The position numbers and the translations under genes are program-made. This document shows positions 27,975 to 36,478 of a stretch of 64,000 nt of DNA, in pieces. The notes beneath the pieces are model-generated. The model was not told the origin of the DNA, made no database searches, and saw only the letters and a list, made by a program, of their open reading frames with translations. How positions within the stretch are numbered: the first letter of the stretch is position 1; every line of letters begins with the position of its first letter. The stretch is from an uncultured Woeseiaceae bacterium (lineage in GTDB: Bacteria > Pseudomonadota > Gammaproteobacteria > Steroidobacterales > Woeseiaceae), in the NCBI GenBank assembly GCA_905480255.1, contig CAJQPR010000036.1, positions 1-64,000 on the forward strand. Direction: 5' to 3'.

Positions 27975-28397
27975 ATGACCAAACAGGACAAACAAGGCGG
28001 TCGCAGCCGCGCGCGTGAACTGATCGTGCAAACGCTCTATCAGAAACAGATTACCGGCCACGATGTTGTTGAGCTCCTGCGTCAGTTTCATGACCGTCCG
28101 GACTACAAGCGGGTCGACAAGAAGTACTACGATGAGGCGCTCAAAGAGATTTGCGAGAATCGCGAATCCATTGAGGAAATCATCGATGAACTGGCGGATC
28201 GTCCGATCGCGCAACTTGATCCGGTTGAGCGCGGCATTTTGTTGCTTGGGTTCTATGAGTTGCAGTCAAAACCGGACGTGCCATACAAAGTTGTTATCAA
28301 CGAGTCTGTGAATCTCGCAAAGCGATTTGGTGCGGTTGACGGGCACAAATACATCAACGCGCTGCTCGATCGAGCGGCTGAGAAACTACGTCCCTGA
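27975..28397 (+). CDS. nusB: Transcription antitermination factor NusB
   Basis: NusB with NusE (S10) binds boxA RNA and supports rRNA antitermination. The 140-residue helical protein starts with the RSRARELIVQTLYQ RNA-binding helix and ends with KRFGAVDGHKYINALLD, both diagnostic. CAGG precedes the ATG by about eight bases. It follows ribH and precedes thiL in the conserved gammaproteobacterial order. Confidence 0.95.
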   Translation: MTKQDKQGGRSRARELIVQTLYQKQITGHDVVELLRQFHDRPDYKRVDKKYYDEALKEICENRESIEEIIDELADRPIAQLDPVERGILLLGFYELQSKPDVPYKVVINESVNLAKRFGAVDGHKYINALLDRAAEKLRP

Positions 28398-28411
28398 CGT
28401 AAGGCCTGGCT

Positions 28412-29359
28412 ATGGACGAATTCGAGATCATTCGTCGTCTCTTTACGCCGGACAAAACAAGTGACAGCGTCATTATCGGCGTCGGCGATGACGGGGCCAT
28501 ATTACGTCCGGATGCGGGGCGTGACCTGGTTGCGGTTGTCGACACAATGGTTTCTGGCGTGCATTTTCCGGAAGACCTGAATCCGGCAGATATTGGTTTC
28601 CGTGCAGTTGCCGTCAACGTGTCCGATATTGCTGCGATGGGTGGCAGGCCTCGTTGGATGACGTTGGCACTAACGCTGGACAACGCCGACCAGGACTGGC
28701 TGGAAGAATTGTCTTCCGGAATTGCTTCTGCAGCGAGTGCTTTTGGCGTTGAACTGGTTGGCGGAGACATTACCCGCGGCAGCGAATTTGTAATTTCTGT
28801 ACAAATAACCGGCGATGTCGAACCCAGTCTCGTCATGACCCGGCGCGGCGCAAGTCCGGGCGATAGCATTTATGTCAGCGGTTCGCCTGGCGACGCTGCT
28901 TTGGGATTGTCACTCATACAAAGCGGCGATACTCAATTGGCCGGGTCCGAGTACCTGATTGGCCGCTTCAATCGCCCGGATGCGCGGCTCCAGCTCGGTC
29001 AGGCAATTGCGCCTGTCGCAAGCGCGGCAATCGATCTGTCTGACGGTTTGTATGCGGACCTTGGCAAGTTGCTCGCCGCAAGCGGCGTAGCAGGAGTGAT
29101 TGAACTAAATGACATTCCACTATCGGACGCTTTGCTGCGCGCTGTCGACAGAACTGACGCCTTGCGCTATGCGCTCGGTGGCGGAGATGACTATGAGCTG
29201 TGCATCACCGCGAGTGGTGCTTCTGTCATCGGAATCGGCGAGCACCTGAAGACTCCGGTTACAAAGATAGGACGTGTCCTGGAAGGGCAGGGCTTATCGT
29301 GTACGCTGGGCGGTGAGGCGTATGATTATCGCGATGATGGCTACAGGCATTTTCATTGA
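28412..29359 (+). CDS. thiL: Thiamine-monophosphate kinase
   Basis: ThiL phosphorylates thiamine monophosphate to the diphosphate cofactor. The 315-residue protein has the PurM-like fold motifs: GVGDDGAIL near residue 23, VNVSDIAAMGGRP near 70, GGDITRG near 115 and DLSDGLYADLG near 210. It sits between nusB and pgpA. Its TGA overlaps the pgpA TTG start (TTGA), coupling the two. Confidence 0.95.
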   Translation: MDEFEIIRRLFTPDKTSDSVIIGVGDDGAILRPDAGRDLVAVVDTMVSGVHFPEDLNPADIGFRAVAVNVSDIAAMGGRPRWMTLALTLDNADQDWLEELSSGIASAASAFGVELVGGDITRGSEFVISVQITGDVEPSLVMTRRGASPGDSIYVSGSPGDAALGLSLIQSGDTQLAGSEYLIGRFNRPDARLQLGQAIAPVASAAIDLSDGLYADLGKLLAASGVAGVIELNDIPLSDALLRAVDRTDALRYALGGGDDYELCITASGASVIGIGEHLKTPVTKIGRVLEGQGLSCTLGGEAYDYRDDGYRHFH

Positions 29360-29850
29360 ATGATTCGACCAACAATCCGGTTACCGCACGCAGGATTCTG
29401 ACGGATCCGGTGCACCTGCTGGCGTTCGGTTTTGGTACCGGTCTGGCACCAAAGGCGCCCGGCACAGTGGGGTCGCTTCCCGGAGTGCTGCTCGCCTGGC
29501 TGACTTTGCCGCTCGCATTCGAGTGGCGAATCATGATTGCCGCCGGCCTTATCGCCGCCGGAATCTGGATCTGTGGTGAAAGCGCCAGGCGTATAGGTGT
29601 TCACGACCATCCAGGCATTGTCTGGGACGAGATCGCCGGCATGTACGTGACGTTGTTGGTCGCTCCGCCCCAGATAGCGCTGTGGGCCTTGGCATTCGGG
29701 CTATTCAGGTTGTTCGACATCTGGAAGCCATGGCCGATTCGGGACCTGGATCACAGACTGGCCGGAGGCACGGGAATTATGCTGGATGACCTGGTTGCCG
29801 CCCTGTACGCCGCAGTTTTACTGGCTTTTTGGGGGCACTTTATAGGCTAG
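29356..29850 (+). CDS. pgpA: Phosphatidylglycerophosphatase A
   Basis: PgpA dephosphorylates phosphatidylglycerol phosphate to phosphatidylglycerol at the inner membrane. The 164-residue protein has the family block APKAPGTVGSLPG near residue 30 and DHPGIVWDEIAGMYVTL near 80, where the acidic residues bind metal, plus several hydrophobic helices. The start is TTG 29356, overlapping the thiL stop; no ATG is available at a suitable place. Last gene of the riboflavin-thiamine cluster; a kinase gene follows 16 bp later and may be read through. Confidence 0.93.
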   Translation: MNDSTNNPVTARRILTDPVHLLAFGFGTGLAPKAPGTVGSLPGVLLAWLTLPLAFEWRIMIAAGLIAAGIWICGESARRIGVHDHPGIVWDEIAGMYVTLLVAPPQIALWALAFGLFRLFDIWKPWPIRDLDHRLAGGTGIMLDDLVAALYAAVLLAFWGHFIG

Positions 29851-29866
29851 AGAGAAGCGAAAAAAA

Positions 29867-31171
29867 ATGGCACGGAACGTCACTGAATTGCAGCGTCCTA
29901 ACGATGTCCCCGATAAGATCGGTAAGTACGTCATTATCAACAAAATCGGTAAAGGCAGTACGGGCATGGTTTACCTGTCACACGATCCTTACTATCGTCG
30001 TGACGTCGCCATTAAGGTCTATAACATTGAGGAAGACGCCGACGCAGATCGCGCCCGCGTATCCCGCAAGATGTTTTTTAACGAAGCGCACATGGTCGGC
30101 ATGTTGCAACATCCGAACATCATGCCAATTTATGATGCGGGTGAAGAAGACGGTAAATATTACGTCGTAACGGAGCACATTCAGGGTGCCCGAACCCTCG
30201 CGGCTTACTGCCGACCCGACAATCTTCTACGCGTTGATGACGTCGTCGAAACTATCTACAAGTGTGCAAAAGCGTTGCACTATGCCCACGGCAGAGGTGT
30301 TATTCATCGGGATATAAAACCATCGAATGTCATGCTGACCATTGACAACGATGTTCGTATTATCGACTTCGGTATCGCAATTTGCGCAGACGCCGACATT
30401 TCCAGGATTGAAGGCATTGCTGGCTCACCAAGCTACATGTCGCCGGAACAGGTTCAGTCAGAGGACCTGACGCATTCCTCTGATATTTACTCGTTGGGGG
30501 CCGTACTGTATGAGTTGCTAACTGGTTTTCGCCCATTTCGTGCCGACAACCTTTCAAAGCTGCTGCACCAGATTGTTTACGCGACGCCGCCGCCGATTCA
30601 TACTTATCGTGACGATCTTCCCGAAGAACTTGAGCATGTCGTCGCGATGACGATGCAGAAGGAACCGGGCAAGCGTTGCGCCAACGGTAATGCGCTGGCC
30701 GCTGACCTGACTCGCGTTCATCAGGACCTGCGAACCAAATACGACAGCCTCGACAACCAGGAACATTTCGATCTCCTGCGTACGCTCACATTCTTCCATG
30801 AGTTCTCGCATGCTGAGATTTGGGAAGTGCTTCGCGCATCGGACTGGCACGAATACCAGGATGGCGAAGACATTGTTCGCGAGGGTGAGATGGACGACCG
30901 TTTCTATATCATCGTATCAGGAGAAGCGAACGTCGAGGCCAATGGCAAGAAACTCGGTGTCTTGTCCAACGGAGATTGTTTCGGTGAGACAAGTTACGTG
31001 CGCGGCGCCAAGCGGACGGCTTCGATTACTGCTAACGGCGCTATCCAGATTCTACGTGTCAGTTCGACATTGATGGAACAGGTCTCACAGGCTTGCCAGC
31101 TCCGGTTCAACAAAGTTTTCCTGCGGTCGCTGATTACCAGGTTGCAGGGCGATGGCAGCGCTCATACCTGA
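29867..31171 (+). CDS. Ser/Thr protein kinase fused to a cyclic-nucleotide-binding domain
   Basis: The N-terminal 280 residues form a Hanks-type kinase: Gly-rich loop IGKGSTG (28-33), catalytic K50 in VAIKVY, HRDIKPSNV with D149, IIDFGIA, and a SPEQ anchor (YMSPEQ). From about residue 315 a cyclic-nucleotide-binding/CRP-type beta barrel follows, with FYIIVSGEANVEANGKK and NGDCFGETSYV near the phosphate-binding cassette. The cassette 'GDCFGETSYVRGAKRTAS' has the FGE glycine-glutamate and a basic residue (R before TAS), so cNMP binding looks plausible. This reverses the eukaryotic logic of PKA, with kinase and sensor in one chain. No membrane segment is present. It follows pgpA by 16 bp on the same strand. 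Ligand and substrates are unknown. Confidence 0.88.
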   Translation: MARNVTELQRPNDVPDKIGKYVIINKIGKGSTGMVYLSHDPYYRRDVAIKVYNIEEDADADRARVSRKMFFNEAHMVGMLQHPNIMPIYDAGEEDGKYYVVTEHIQGARTLAAYCRPDNLLRVDDVVETIYKCAKALHYAHGRGVIHRDIKPSNVMLTIDNDVRIIDFGIAICADADISRIEGIAGSPSYMSPEQVQSEDLTHSSDIYSLGAVLYELLTGFRPFRADNLSKLLHQIVYATPPPIHTYRDDLPEELEHVVAMTMQKEPGKRCANGNALAADLTRVHQDLRTKYDSLDNQEHFDLLRTLTFFHEFSHAEIWEVLRASDWHEYQDGEDIVREGEMDDRFYIIVSGEANVEANGKKLGVLSNGDCFGETSYVRGAKRTASITANGAIQILRVSSTLMEQVSQACQLRFNKVFLRSLITRLQGDGSAHT

Positions 31172-31207
31172 TTGGATATGTTCGCTCGCTAAAGCTTCTC
31201 GCTGACC

Positions 31208-31696
31208 TCAAAAACCCTTGCCGACGTAAATCCCGAAGACCTCTTCGTTTTCTTCGTGGCTGATGAAATCAATGGCCAGGTAGGGTTTGATAAACCAGTT
31301 GTGTTCCAATTCGAGTTCATAGGCAACGCCTGTTCTGACGACATTCTCGGTATGACCAGACGGGTCCTTCCTTCCCAAACCGAGTTGCAGCCGAAAAGCG
31401 GGACCGAGTGGGTGCCAGCCGACACCGAGAAGGAATAGCGTAGAACTCTTCCGTCTTTCAGAGCGTTCGAGAACAGCACCGATACTCCACGTGCTGTTGA
31501 TGGCGTATCCGCCTTCAATGCCAAGCGTGAATTCGTTGCTGCCGCTAACATGAGTGCCACCGACAAACGCCGCAATTGCATACTTTGTGTGGGCATGCTC
31601 TTCTTCTTCCTGCGCGTTGCCCGGTAATGAAAACAGAAATAACGCAGCTAACGCGGATACGTTGATTGCTGAATTTCTCCACGTTTTTCCCACCAT
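31208..31696 (-). CDS. Putative outer-membrane beta-barrel protein
   Basis: The 162-residue precursor has a Sec signal ending in LPGNAQ and a mature part made of alternating polar/hydrophobic strands with many aromatic residues (GGYAINSTWSIGAVLERS, GVGWHPLGPAFRLQLGLG), ending in a phenylalanine (YVGKGF) as outer-membrane barrels often do. A histidine/glutamate-rich stretch EEEEHAH follows the signal and could bind metal. ATG 31696 is chosen over 31714 because GGAG sits seven bases upstream. The gene is divergent from feoAB and shares the intergenic region that holds a Fur-like box, so iron control is possible. I do not recognise the exact family. Confidence 0.62.
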   Translation of the reverse strand: MVGKTWRNSAINVSALAALFLFSLPGNAQEEEEHAHTKYAIAAFVGGTHVSGSNEFTLGIEGGYAINSTWSIGAVLERSERRKSSTLFLLGVGWHPLGPAFRLQLGLGRKDPSGHTENVVRTGVAYELELEHNWFIKPYLAIDFISHEENEEVFGIYVGKGF

Positions 31697-31775
31697 TTTT
31701 TTCTCCGCGGTCATGTCAGTGAATTGTCGCTGCTGCTGGACTATGCCCTAAGTATTATTACTTACCAAACGCTAT

Positions 31776-31814
31776 TGCGAATCATTCGCATTTCTGTACA
31801 CTTCAGCTTATAGA
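31776..31814 (+). promoter_or_regulatory. Fur-like box and promoter of feoAB
   Basis: TGCGAATCATTCGCA (31776-31790) is a perfect 7-1-7 palindrome matching the 7-1-7 Fur pattern TGATAATnATTATCA at most positions. TTCGCA (31785-31790) and TATAGA (31809-31814) could be -35 and -10 with an 18-base spacer, so the box would cover the -35. AAGGGG lies before feoA as the ribosome-binding site. It stands between two divergent genes and could control both. Confidence 0.65.
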
Positions 31815-31836
31815 TAGCATAAGGGGTTCTCCCATC

Positions 31837-32073
31837 ATGACGCTTGCATCACTACAGCGCGGTTTAAAGTACGTGATCGATGGAGTCGACGCCACCGATC
31901 CGGACGTGCAGCGCCTGATGGTCCTCGGACTGGTTGAAGGTGCGGAAGTGGAACTTGCGAGTTCTGCAATTGGTGGTGATCCGATGGAATTCAGGATGTT
32001 CGGCAACGCAATTTCATTGCGGCGCGAGCAGGCAAGGCATTTCGCAGTTTCTCCCGCAGGACTTGGTGAGTAA
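31837..32073 (+). CDS. feoA: Ferrous iron transport protein A
   Basis: FeoA is a small SH3-like cytoplasmic partner of the FeoB iron channel. The 78-residue protein has the family pattern RLMVLGLVEGAEVEL and ISLRREQARHFAV. It starts behind AAGGGG and the Fur-like box, and its last codons overlap the feoB start by eight bases. No feoC was found after feoB. Confidence 0.92.
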   Translation: MTLASLQRGLKYVIDGVDATDPDVQRLMVLGLVEGAEVELASSAIGGDPMEFRMFGNAISLRREQARHFAVSPAGLGE

Positions 32074-34252
32074 GGAAGCAGTCACCCTCGTACCGGCTGA
32101 CCAGATATCCATACGCCGAAAGCCATCGGCAAGTATCGCGGTTGTCGGTAACCCCAATTCCGGAAAAAGCACGCTTTTTAACCGGTTGACCGGTATGCGG
32201 CAGAAAACCGGAAACTATCCCGGGGTTACGGTTGAAAAACACATCGGTATCGCGAAAGTTGGCGATGCCAGCCTGGAGCTCATTGACCTGCCAGGCATGT
32301 TCGCGCTTTCTGCGCATTCACTTGAAGAACGAATAGCATCGGATGTCGTGCTGGGACGTATCGCGGACGTTCCGCGACCCGGCGGCATTCTTGCCGTTGT
32401 GGATAGCACCCATCTTTACCAGGGCCTGTACCTGTTGCAACAGCTTCTTGAGATTGGTTTGCCCGTTGTCGTTGCACTAACAATGACTGACGCGGCGGAG
32501 GCCAGCGGACTTAGCGTGGACGCAGAAGCGCTCAAGCGTCGATTGGGTGGTGTCAAGATCTGTCCGGTCGTTGCAACAACCGGGCAGGGACTCGATGACC
32601 TCAGGCTTGCTCTCGCCGAATTGACTGAGATGCCGCAGCCTGACCCACCGGAATTCTGGGAAGAGCTCAGCGCCGCGTCTGAGGAATTGGCTGGTGGCAT
32701 TCCGGCAACTGTTCCACGGATCGAAATAGAACGGGCATTGATTGATCGCGACAGCGAACTCGCGGCTGAGGTAGCCGGATACCTTGGCGAAGGCGGCGAA
32801 GCAAAACTCGAGATTTATCGGGATCGGCTGTTCGGCTCGGAGCCACCGCTCGCGAGTGAAGCCCGCAAACGCTATACCTGGGTGCGGGATGTATTGGCTG
32901 AAGTGCAACATGCGGCACCTGTCATTACGACCTGGGGCTCGAGAATGGCGATGTTCATGAACCGGCCGGTCCCCGGAACGCTTGGACTGTTTATCGTTAT
33001 GGCGATCGTATTTCAGGCGGTCTTTGCCTGGGCAACACCGTTAATGGATGCCATTAATGCCGGCACCGGGGCGCTTGGTGGATTCGTGCAGGCATCGCTA
33101 CCAGACGGCGCGTTGGCAAGTTTCGTCGCGGATGGGGTAATAGCCGGCGTTGGCAGTGTCATAGTTTTCCTGCCGCAAATTCTTATTCTGTTCCTGTTTA
33201 TCATTTTCCTCGAAGATTCCGGCTACCTGGCGCGGGCTGCCTACCTGATGGATCGATTGATGCGTTCTGTTGGCTTGTCGGGACAGTCAATCATTCCGAT
33301 GATTTCCAGTTTTGCCTGTGCCGTGCCTGGAATCATGGCGACACGGGTTATTCCTAATCGCCGGGACCGAGTTGCGACCATACTCGCCGCGCCCTTTATG
33401 ACCTGCTCCGCACGGTTGCCCGTCTATGCCTTGCTGATCGCCGCATTCGTCCCGGCCCGGGAAGTGGGTTTCATGAACCTGCAGGGAATCGTCCTGTTCG
33501 GTCTCTACATGCTCGGTATTGTTGCAGGATTGTTAACCGCCTTACTCCTTCGCAAAACCGCTTTGCACGGTCCGAAGCCAACGTTTGCGCTTATGCTTCC
33601 GGAGTTTCGCCGGCCGAATATGCAGACGGTCCTCATGCAGTTGCTGGGAAGGGTAAAGATATTTCTCAAACGGGCCGGAACCGTAATTTTTGCTGTTGCG
33701 GTTGTCATTTGGGCACTGGCCTATTATCCAAGATCGGAAGAAATTGCATCGACATACGATGATCTTCGAGCTTCTGCTGCACAGACCCTGACCGGGGAGG
33801 AGCTGGAACTCGCAATTGCGCAGCTTGATAACGAAAACGCCGCCGTTCAACTTGAGCAAAGCCTGCTGGGCAGAGCTGGCAAAGTCGTGGCGCCCGTTTT
33901 CGCACCGCTTGGCTGGGACTGGAAAATCTCCGCGGCTGTCATCGCCAGCTTTCCTGCCCGCGAGGTTGTCGTGGCCGTTCTGGGTACGGTCTATGCAGTC
34001 GGGGATGAAGCTGATGAAGCGACACTTACGGAGCGACTGACGTCGGCGACGCATCCGGATGGTTCACCGCTGTTCACACTGCCGATGGTAATTGGCCTGC
34101 TGATTTTCTACGCCTGTTGTTTGCAGTGTGCTGCGACGATCGCCGTGATTCGACGTGAGACCGGTGGTTGGCAGTGGCCACTTTTTGCGTGGCTGTATAT
34201 GACCGGGCTTGGTTACGTCGGCGCCTTGATTGCCTTCCAGCTTGGGCAGTAG
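32066..34252 (+). CDS. feoB: Ferrous iron transport protein B
   Basis: FeoB is the GTPase-coupled Fe2+ permease of the inner membrane. The 728-residue protein (GTG 32066, AGGA five bases upstream; the track's 772-residue start lies inside feoA) has the N-terminal G domain with GNPNSGKST (G1), the DLPGMFAL G3 and MTDAAE-type G4 blocks, followed by about nine membrane helices with the conserved PMISSFACAVPG cysteine motif and a second gate-like half, FACAVPG/FMTCSARLPVY. It overlaps feoA and needs no separate promoter. No FeoC is encoded downstream. Confidence 0.95.
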   Translation: MSKEAVTLVPADQISIRRKPSASIAVVGNPNSGKSTLFNRLTGMRQKTGNYPGVTVEKHIGIAKVGDASLELIDLPGMFALSAHSLEERIASDVVLGRIADVPRPGGILAVVDSTHLYQGLYLLQQLLEIGLPVVVALTMTDAAEASGLSVDAEALKRRLGGVKICPVVATTGQGLDDLRLALAELTEMPQPDPPEFWEELSAASEELAGGIPATVPRIEIERALIDRDSELAAEVAGYLGEGGEAKLEIYRDRLFGSEPPLASEARKRYTWVRDVLAEVQHAAPVITTWGSRMAMFMNRPVPGTLGLFIVMAIVFQAVFAWATPLMDAINAGTGALGGFVQASLPDGALASFVADGVIAGVGSVIVFLPQILILFLFIIFLEDSGYLARAAYLMDRLMRSVGLSGQSIIPMISSFACAVPGIMATRVIPNRRDRVATILAAPFMTCSARLPVYALLIAAFVPAREVGFMNLQGIVLFGLYMLGIVAGLLTALLLRKTALHGPKPTFALMLPEFRRPNMQTVLMQLLGRVKIFLKRAGTVIFAVAVVIWALAYYPRSEEIASTYDDLRASAAQTLTGEELELAIAQLDNENAAVQLEQSLLGRAGKVVAPVFAPLGWDWKISAAVIASFPAREVVVAVLGTVYAVGDEADEATLTERLTSATHPDGSPLFTLPMVIGLLIFYACCLQCAATIAVIRRETGGWQWPLFAWLYMTGLGYVGALIAFQLGQ

Positions 34253-34260
34253 GCAGTACG

Positions 34261-34497
34261 CTAGTCTTTCGCTGTAAATTCCTGCAGGGATTCCTCGCCG
34301 CCGGCGCTTTGCAAGAGAATCTCAACTTTCTGTTCAGCATCCTTTAGCGCCGCCTGGCAACCGCGGGTCAGCTTGATTCCTTCTTCAAATTTCTTCATGG
34401 CCTTGTCGAGCGGCAGGTCGCCACTCTCCAGTTCCTCGACCAGTGACTCGAGATCGGCCAGGGACTTTTCGAGGTTGAATGATTTCTTTGCAGTCAT
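34261..34497 (-). CDS. xseB: Exodeoxyribonuclease VII small subunit
   Basis: XseB pairs with XseA to degrade single-stranded DNA. The 78-residue helical protein has the family pattern SFNLEKSLADLESLVEELESGDLPLD and a C-terminal FEEGIKLTRGC block. ATG 34497 (MTAKKSF) is preferred to TTG 34506. It is convergent with feoB and not next to ispA or dxs, its usual partners. Confidence 0.9.
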   Translation of the reverse strand: MTAKKSFNLEKSLADLESLVEELESGDLPLDKAMKKFEEGIKLTRGCQAALKDAEQKVEILLQSAGGEESLQEFTAKD

Positions 34498-34618
34498 ACG
34501 CGGCAATTCCGGATTGAGTGACCTTGTGGACAGCTACGCTACAGCGGAGTTGGAACGTGGTCAACGGTGGGCGTTTACGTTGACATGACGGGCATTCGGG
34601 CTTAGAGTTCCGGTTCGT

Positions 34619-34635
34619 TTTAGACTCAGTCTAAA
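34619..34635 (+). promoter_or_regulatory. 17-bp palindrome upstream of rubrerythrin (candidate operator)
   Basis: TTTAGACTcAGTCTAAA is a perfect 8-1-8 palindrome, 31 bases before the rubrerythrin ATG. Its outline (TTTAGA...TCTAAA) resembles iron- or peroxide-responsive operators, for example the Irr box TTTAGAA-TTCTAAA, but the centre differs. The position suits a repressor site over the promoter. Confidence 0.55.
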
Positions 34636-34665
34636 TAAGAATCAGATGCATTGAGGGGACTAAAC

Positions 34666-35085
34666 ATGTCGTTGAAGGGCAGTAAAACCGAAGATAATCT
34701 TAAAGAAGCATTTGCCGGGGAATCGCAGGCCAACCGGCGTTACCTTTATTTCGCAGCGAAGGCGGATGTAGAAGGTTATAACGACGTTGCCGCAGTTTTT
34801 CGTTCGACCGCCGAAGGTGAAACCGGGCACGCTCATGGCCACCTGGAATACCTGGAAGAGACAGGCGATCCGGCCACCGGCTTGCCGATCGGCTCGACTT
34901 CGAACAATCTCGCTGCCGCGATTGCGGGCGAGACTCACGAGTACACCGATATGTATCCGGGCATGGCCAAAACGGCTCGCGACGAGGACTTCGAGGAAAT
35001 TGCGGACTGGTTTGAGACGCTGGCTAAAGCCGAGCGCTCACACGCCAACCGTTTCCAGAAAGCGCTAGACACGCTCGACGATTAG
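34666..35085 (+). CDS. Rubrerythrin-like diiron protein without rubredoxin domain
   Basis: This 139-residue ferritin-like four-helix protein carries the glutamate and histidine ligands of a diiron site: [37 protein letters not shown] and [11 protein letters not shown]. The C-terminal rubredoxin [CxxC] domain of classical rubrerythrin is absent; the protein ends DTLDD. Such forms reduce peroxide or store electrons using an external donor. Start 34666 is behind TGAGGGGACTAAAC; the track's 34651 adds five residues. It is followed by a hairpin, then an Fe-S protein and DUF3501. Confidence 0.9.
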   Translation: MSLKGSKTEDNLKEAFAGESQANRRYLYFAAKADVEGYNDVAAVFRSTAEGETGHAHGHLEYLEETGDPATGLPIGSTSNNLAAAIAGETHEYTDMYPGMAKTARDEDFEEIADWFETLAKAERSHANRFQKALDTLDD

Positions 35086-35094
35086 GAAACTGAA

Positions 35095-35122
35095 AAGGCC
35101 GGATGATTGATCCGGCCTTTTT
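35095..35122 (+). terminator. Hairpin terminator between rubrerythrin and the Fe-S protein gene
   Basis: AAGGCCGGAT (35095-35104) pairs perfectly with ATCCGGCCTT (35110-35119) over a 5-base loop, followed by TTTTTC. Its end is eight bases before the next gene's ATG, so it is a terminator or attenuator inside an otherwise co-directional module. Confidence 0.8.
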
Positions 35123-35130
35123 CTTACGCA

Positions 35131-36474
35131 ATGGCAACACCAACCGACAAGCGCGAGGGCAGCCTCGAAGCGCCGACACGTCACCCGCTCGACTGGCAGT
35201 CAGAGGAGTTCTATAACGAGGACTCGCTGATGACCGAGCTCGAACGGGTATTCGACATCTGCCACGGCTGCCGCCGTTGTTTCAATCTCTGCAATTCCTT
35301 TCCCACGCTCTTCGACGCAGTCGATGAATCAGAGAGCATGGAGCTCGATACAGTTCCGAAGTCTGCCTTCTGGGACGTTGTAGACCATTGCTATCTGTGT
35401 GACATGTGTTACATGACGAAATGCCCGTATGTGCCGCCACACGAGTGGAACGTCGATTTTCCGCACCTGATGCTGAGAGCAAAGGCGACTCGCTTCAGGA
35501 AAGACGGTGCGAGCACCCGGGATCGAATACTGACCTCGACCGACACGGTCGGCAAGCTGGCAGGAATTCCGGTCGTGACGCAGACCGTGAATGCAGTCAA
35601 CCGCAGCAAACTGGGCCGCAAGGTGCTCGAAAGCACGCTGGGTGTCCACAGGAATGCACCGGTTCCCGAGTACCACTCCAAAACCGCACGCAAGCGTCTG
35701 CATGTATTGCAGTCCGAAAAGGGCGAGCGGGCGGAAGCCACTGATGAGACGCGTGGCAAGGTGGTTCTCTTTACCACCTGTTACGGAAATCACAATCTTC
35801 CATCAATGGCTGAAGACCTGGTCGCTGTTTACGAACACAATGAAATCCCGGTAGCCATGACAGCCAATGAAGTGTGCTGTGGAATGCCGAAACTGGAGCT
35901 CGGCGATCTGGAGGCAGTGCGAAAGGCCAAAGAAGTAAATATTCCTGAGCTTGCTTACTGGGTCGACATGGGTTGGGACATTGTTACGCCAGTTCCGTCC
36001 TGCACCCTGATGTTCAAGCAGGAACTGCCGTTGATGTTCCCCGATGATCCGGACGTCATCAAGGTCAGGGATGCAACCTACGACCCCTTCGAATACCTGA
36101 TGCTTCGGCATAAGGCAGGCAAACTGAAGACTGACTTCGGCAAGTCTCTCGGCAAAGTTGCTTACCAGGTTCCATGCCACCTGCGGGTTCAGAATATTGG
36201 TCTGAAGACCCGCGATTTATTGCAGTTGATTCCGGATACAGAGGTCACAGCGATCGAGCGTTGCTCCGGACACGATGGGACCTATGCAGTAAAAAAGGAA
36301 ACTCACGAAATTTCCAGAAAGATCGCACGGCCCGTTGTTAGCAAAGTAAAGAAAGCGGAGCCCGATCATTTCATCAGCGACTGTCCAATGGCGGCAGAAC
36401 AAATCGCAGGCGGTCTGGAAGATCAGGCCGCCGGTAACCCTTTCAGTCTGCTGCGCAGCGCATACGAGATTTAA
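35131..36474 (+). CDS. Heterodisulfide-reductase/GlpC-like Fe-S protein
   Basis: The 447-residue protein has an N-terminal bacterial ferredoxin part with two cluster motifs, ICHGCRRCFNLC near residue 48 and CYLCDMCYMTKCPYVPP near 88, then two cysteine-rich CCG-type domains (NEVCCGMPKLE and later PCHLRVQNIG with ERCSGHDGTYAVK). It resembles HdrD/GlpC electron-transfer subunits that move electrons between donors and quinones or thiols. ATG 35131 is chosen over 35107, whose TTG lies in the terminator hairpin. The start has no visible Shine-Dalgarno. Sandwiched between rubrerythrin and DUF3501, it may donate electrons to the rubrerythrin; that is inference. Confidence 0.83.
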   Translation: MATPTDKREGSLEAPTRHPLDWQSEEFYNEDSLMTELERVFDICHGCRRCFNLCNSFPTLFDAVDESESMELDTVPKSAFWDVVDHCYLCDMCYMTKCPYVPPHEWNVDFPHLMLRAKATRFRKDGASTRDRILTSTDTVGKLAGIPVVTQTVNAVNRSKLGRKVLESTLGVHRNAPVPEYHSKTARKRLHVLQSEKGERAEATDETRGKVVLFTTCYGNHNLPSMAEDLVAVYEHNEIPVAMTANEVCCGMPKLELGDLEAVRKAKEVNIPELAYWVDMGWDIVTPVPSCTLMFKQELPLMFPDDPDVIKVRDATYDPFEYLMLRHKAGKLKTDFGKSLGKVAYQVPCHLRVQNIGLKTRDLLQLIPDTEVTAIERCSGHDGTYAVKKETHEISRKIARPVVSKVKKAEPDHFISDCPMAAEQIAGGLEDQAAGNPFSLLRSAYEI

Positions 36475-36478
36475 ATCA

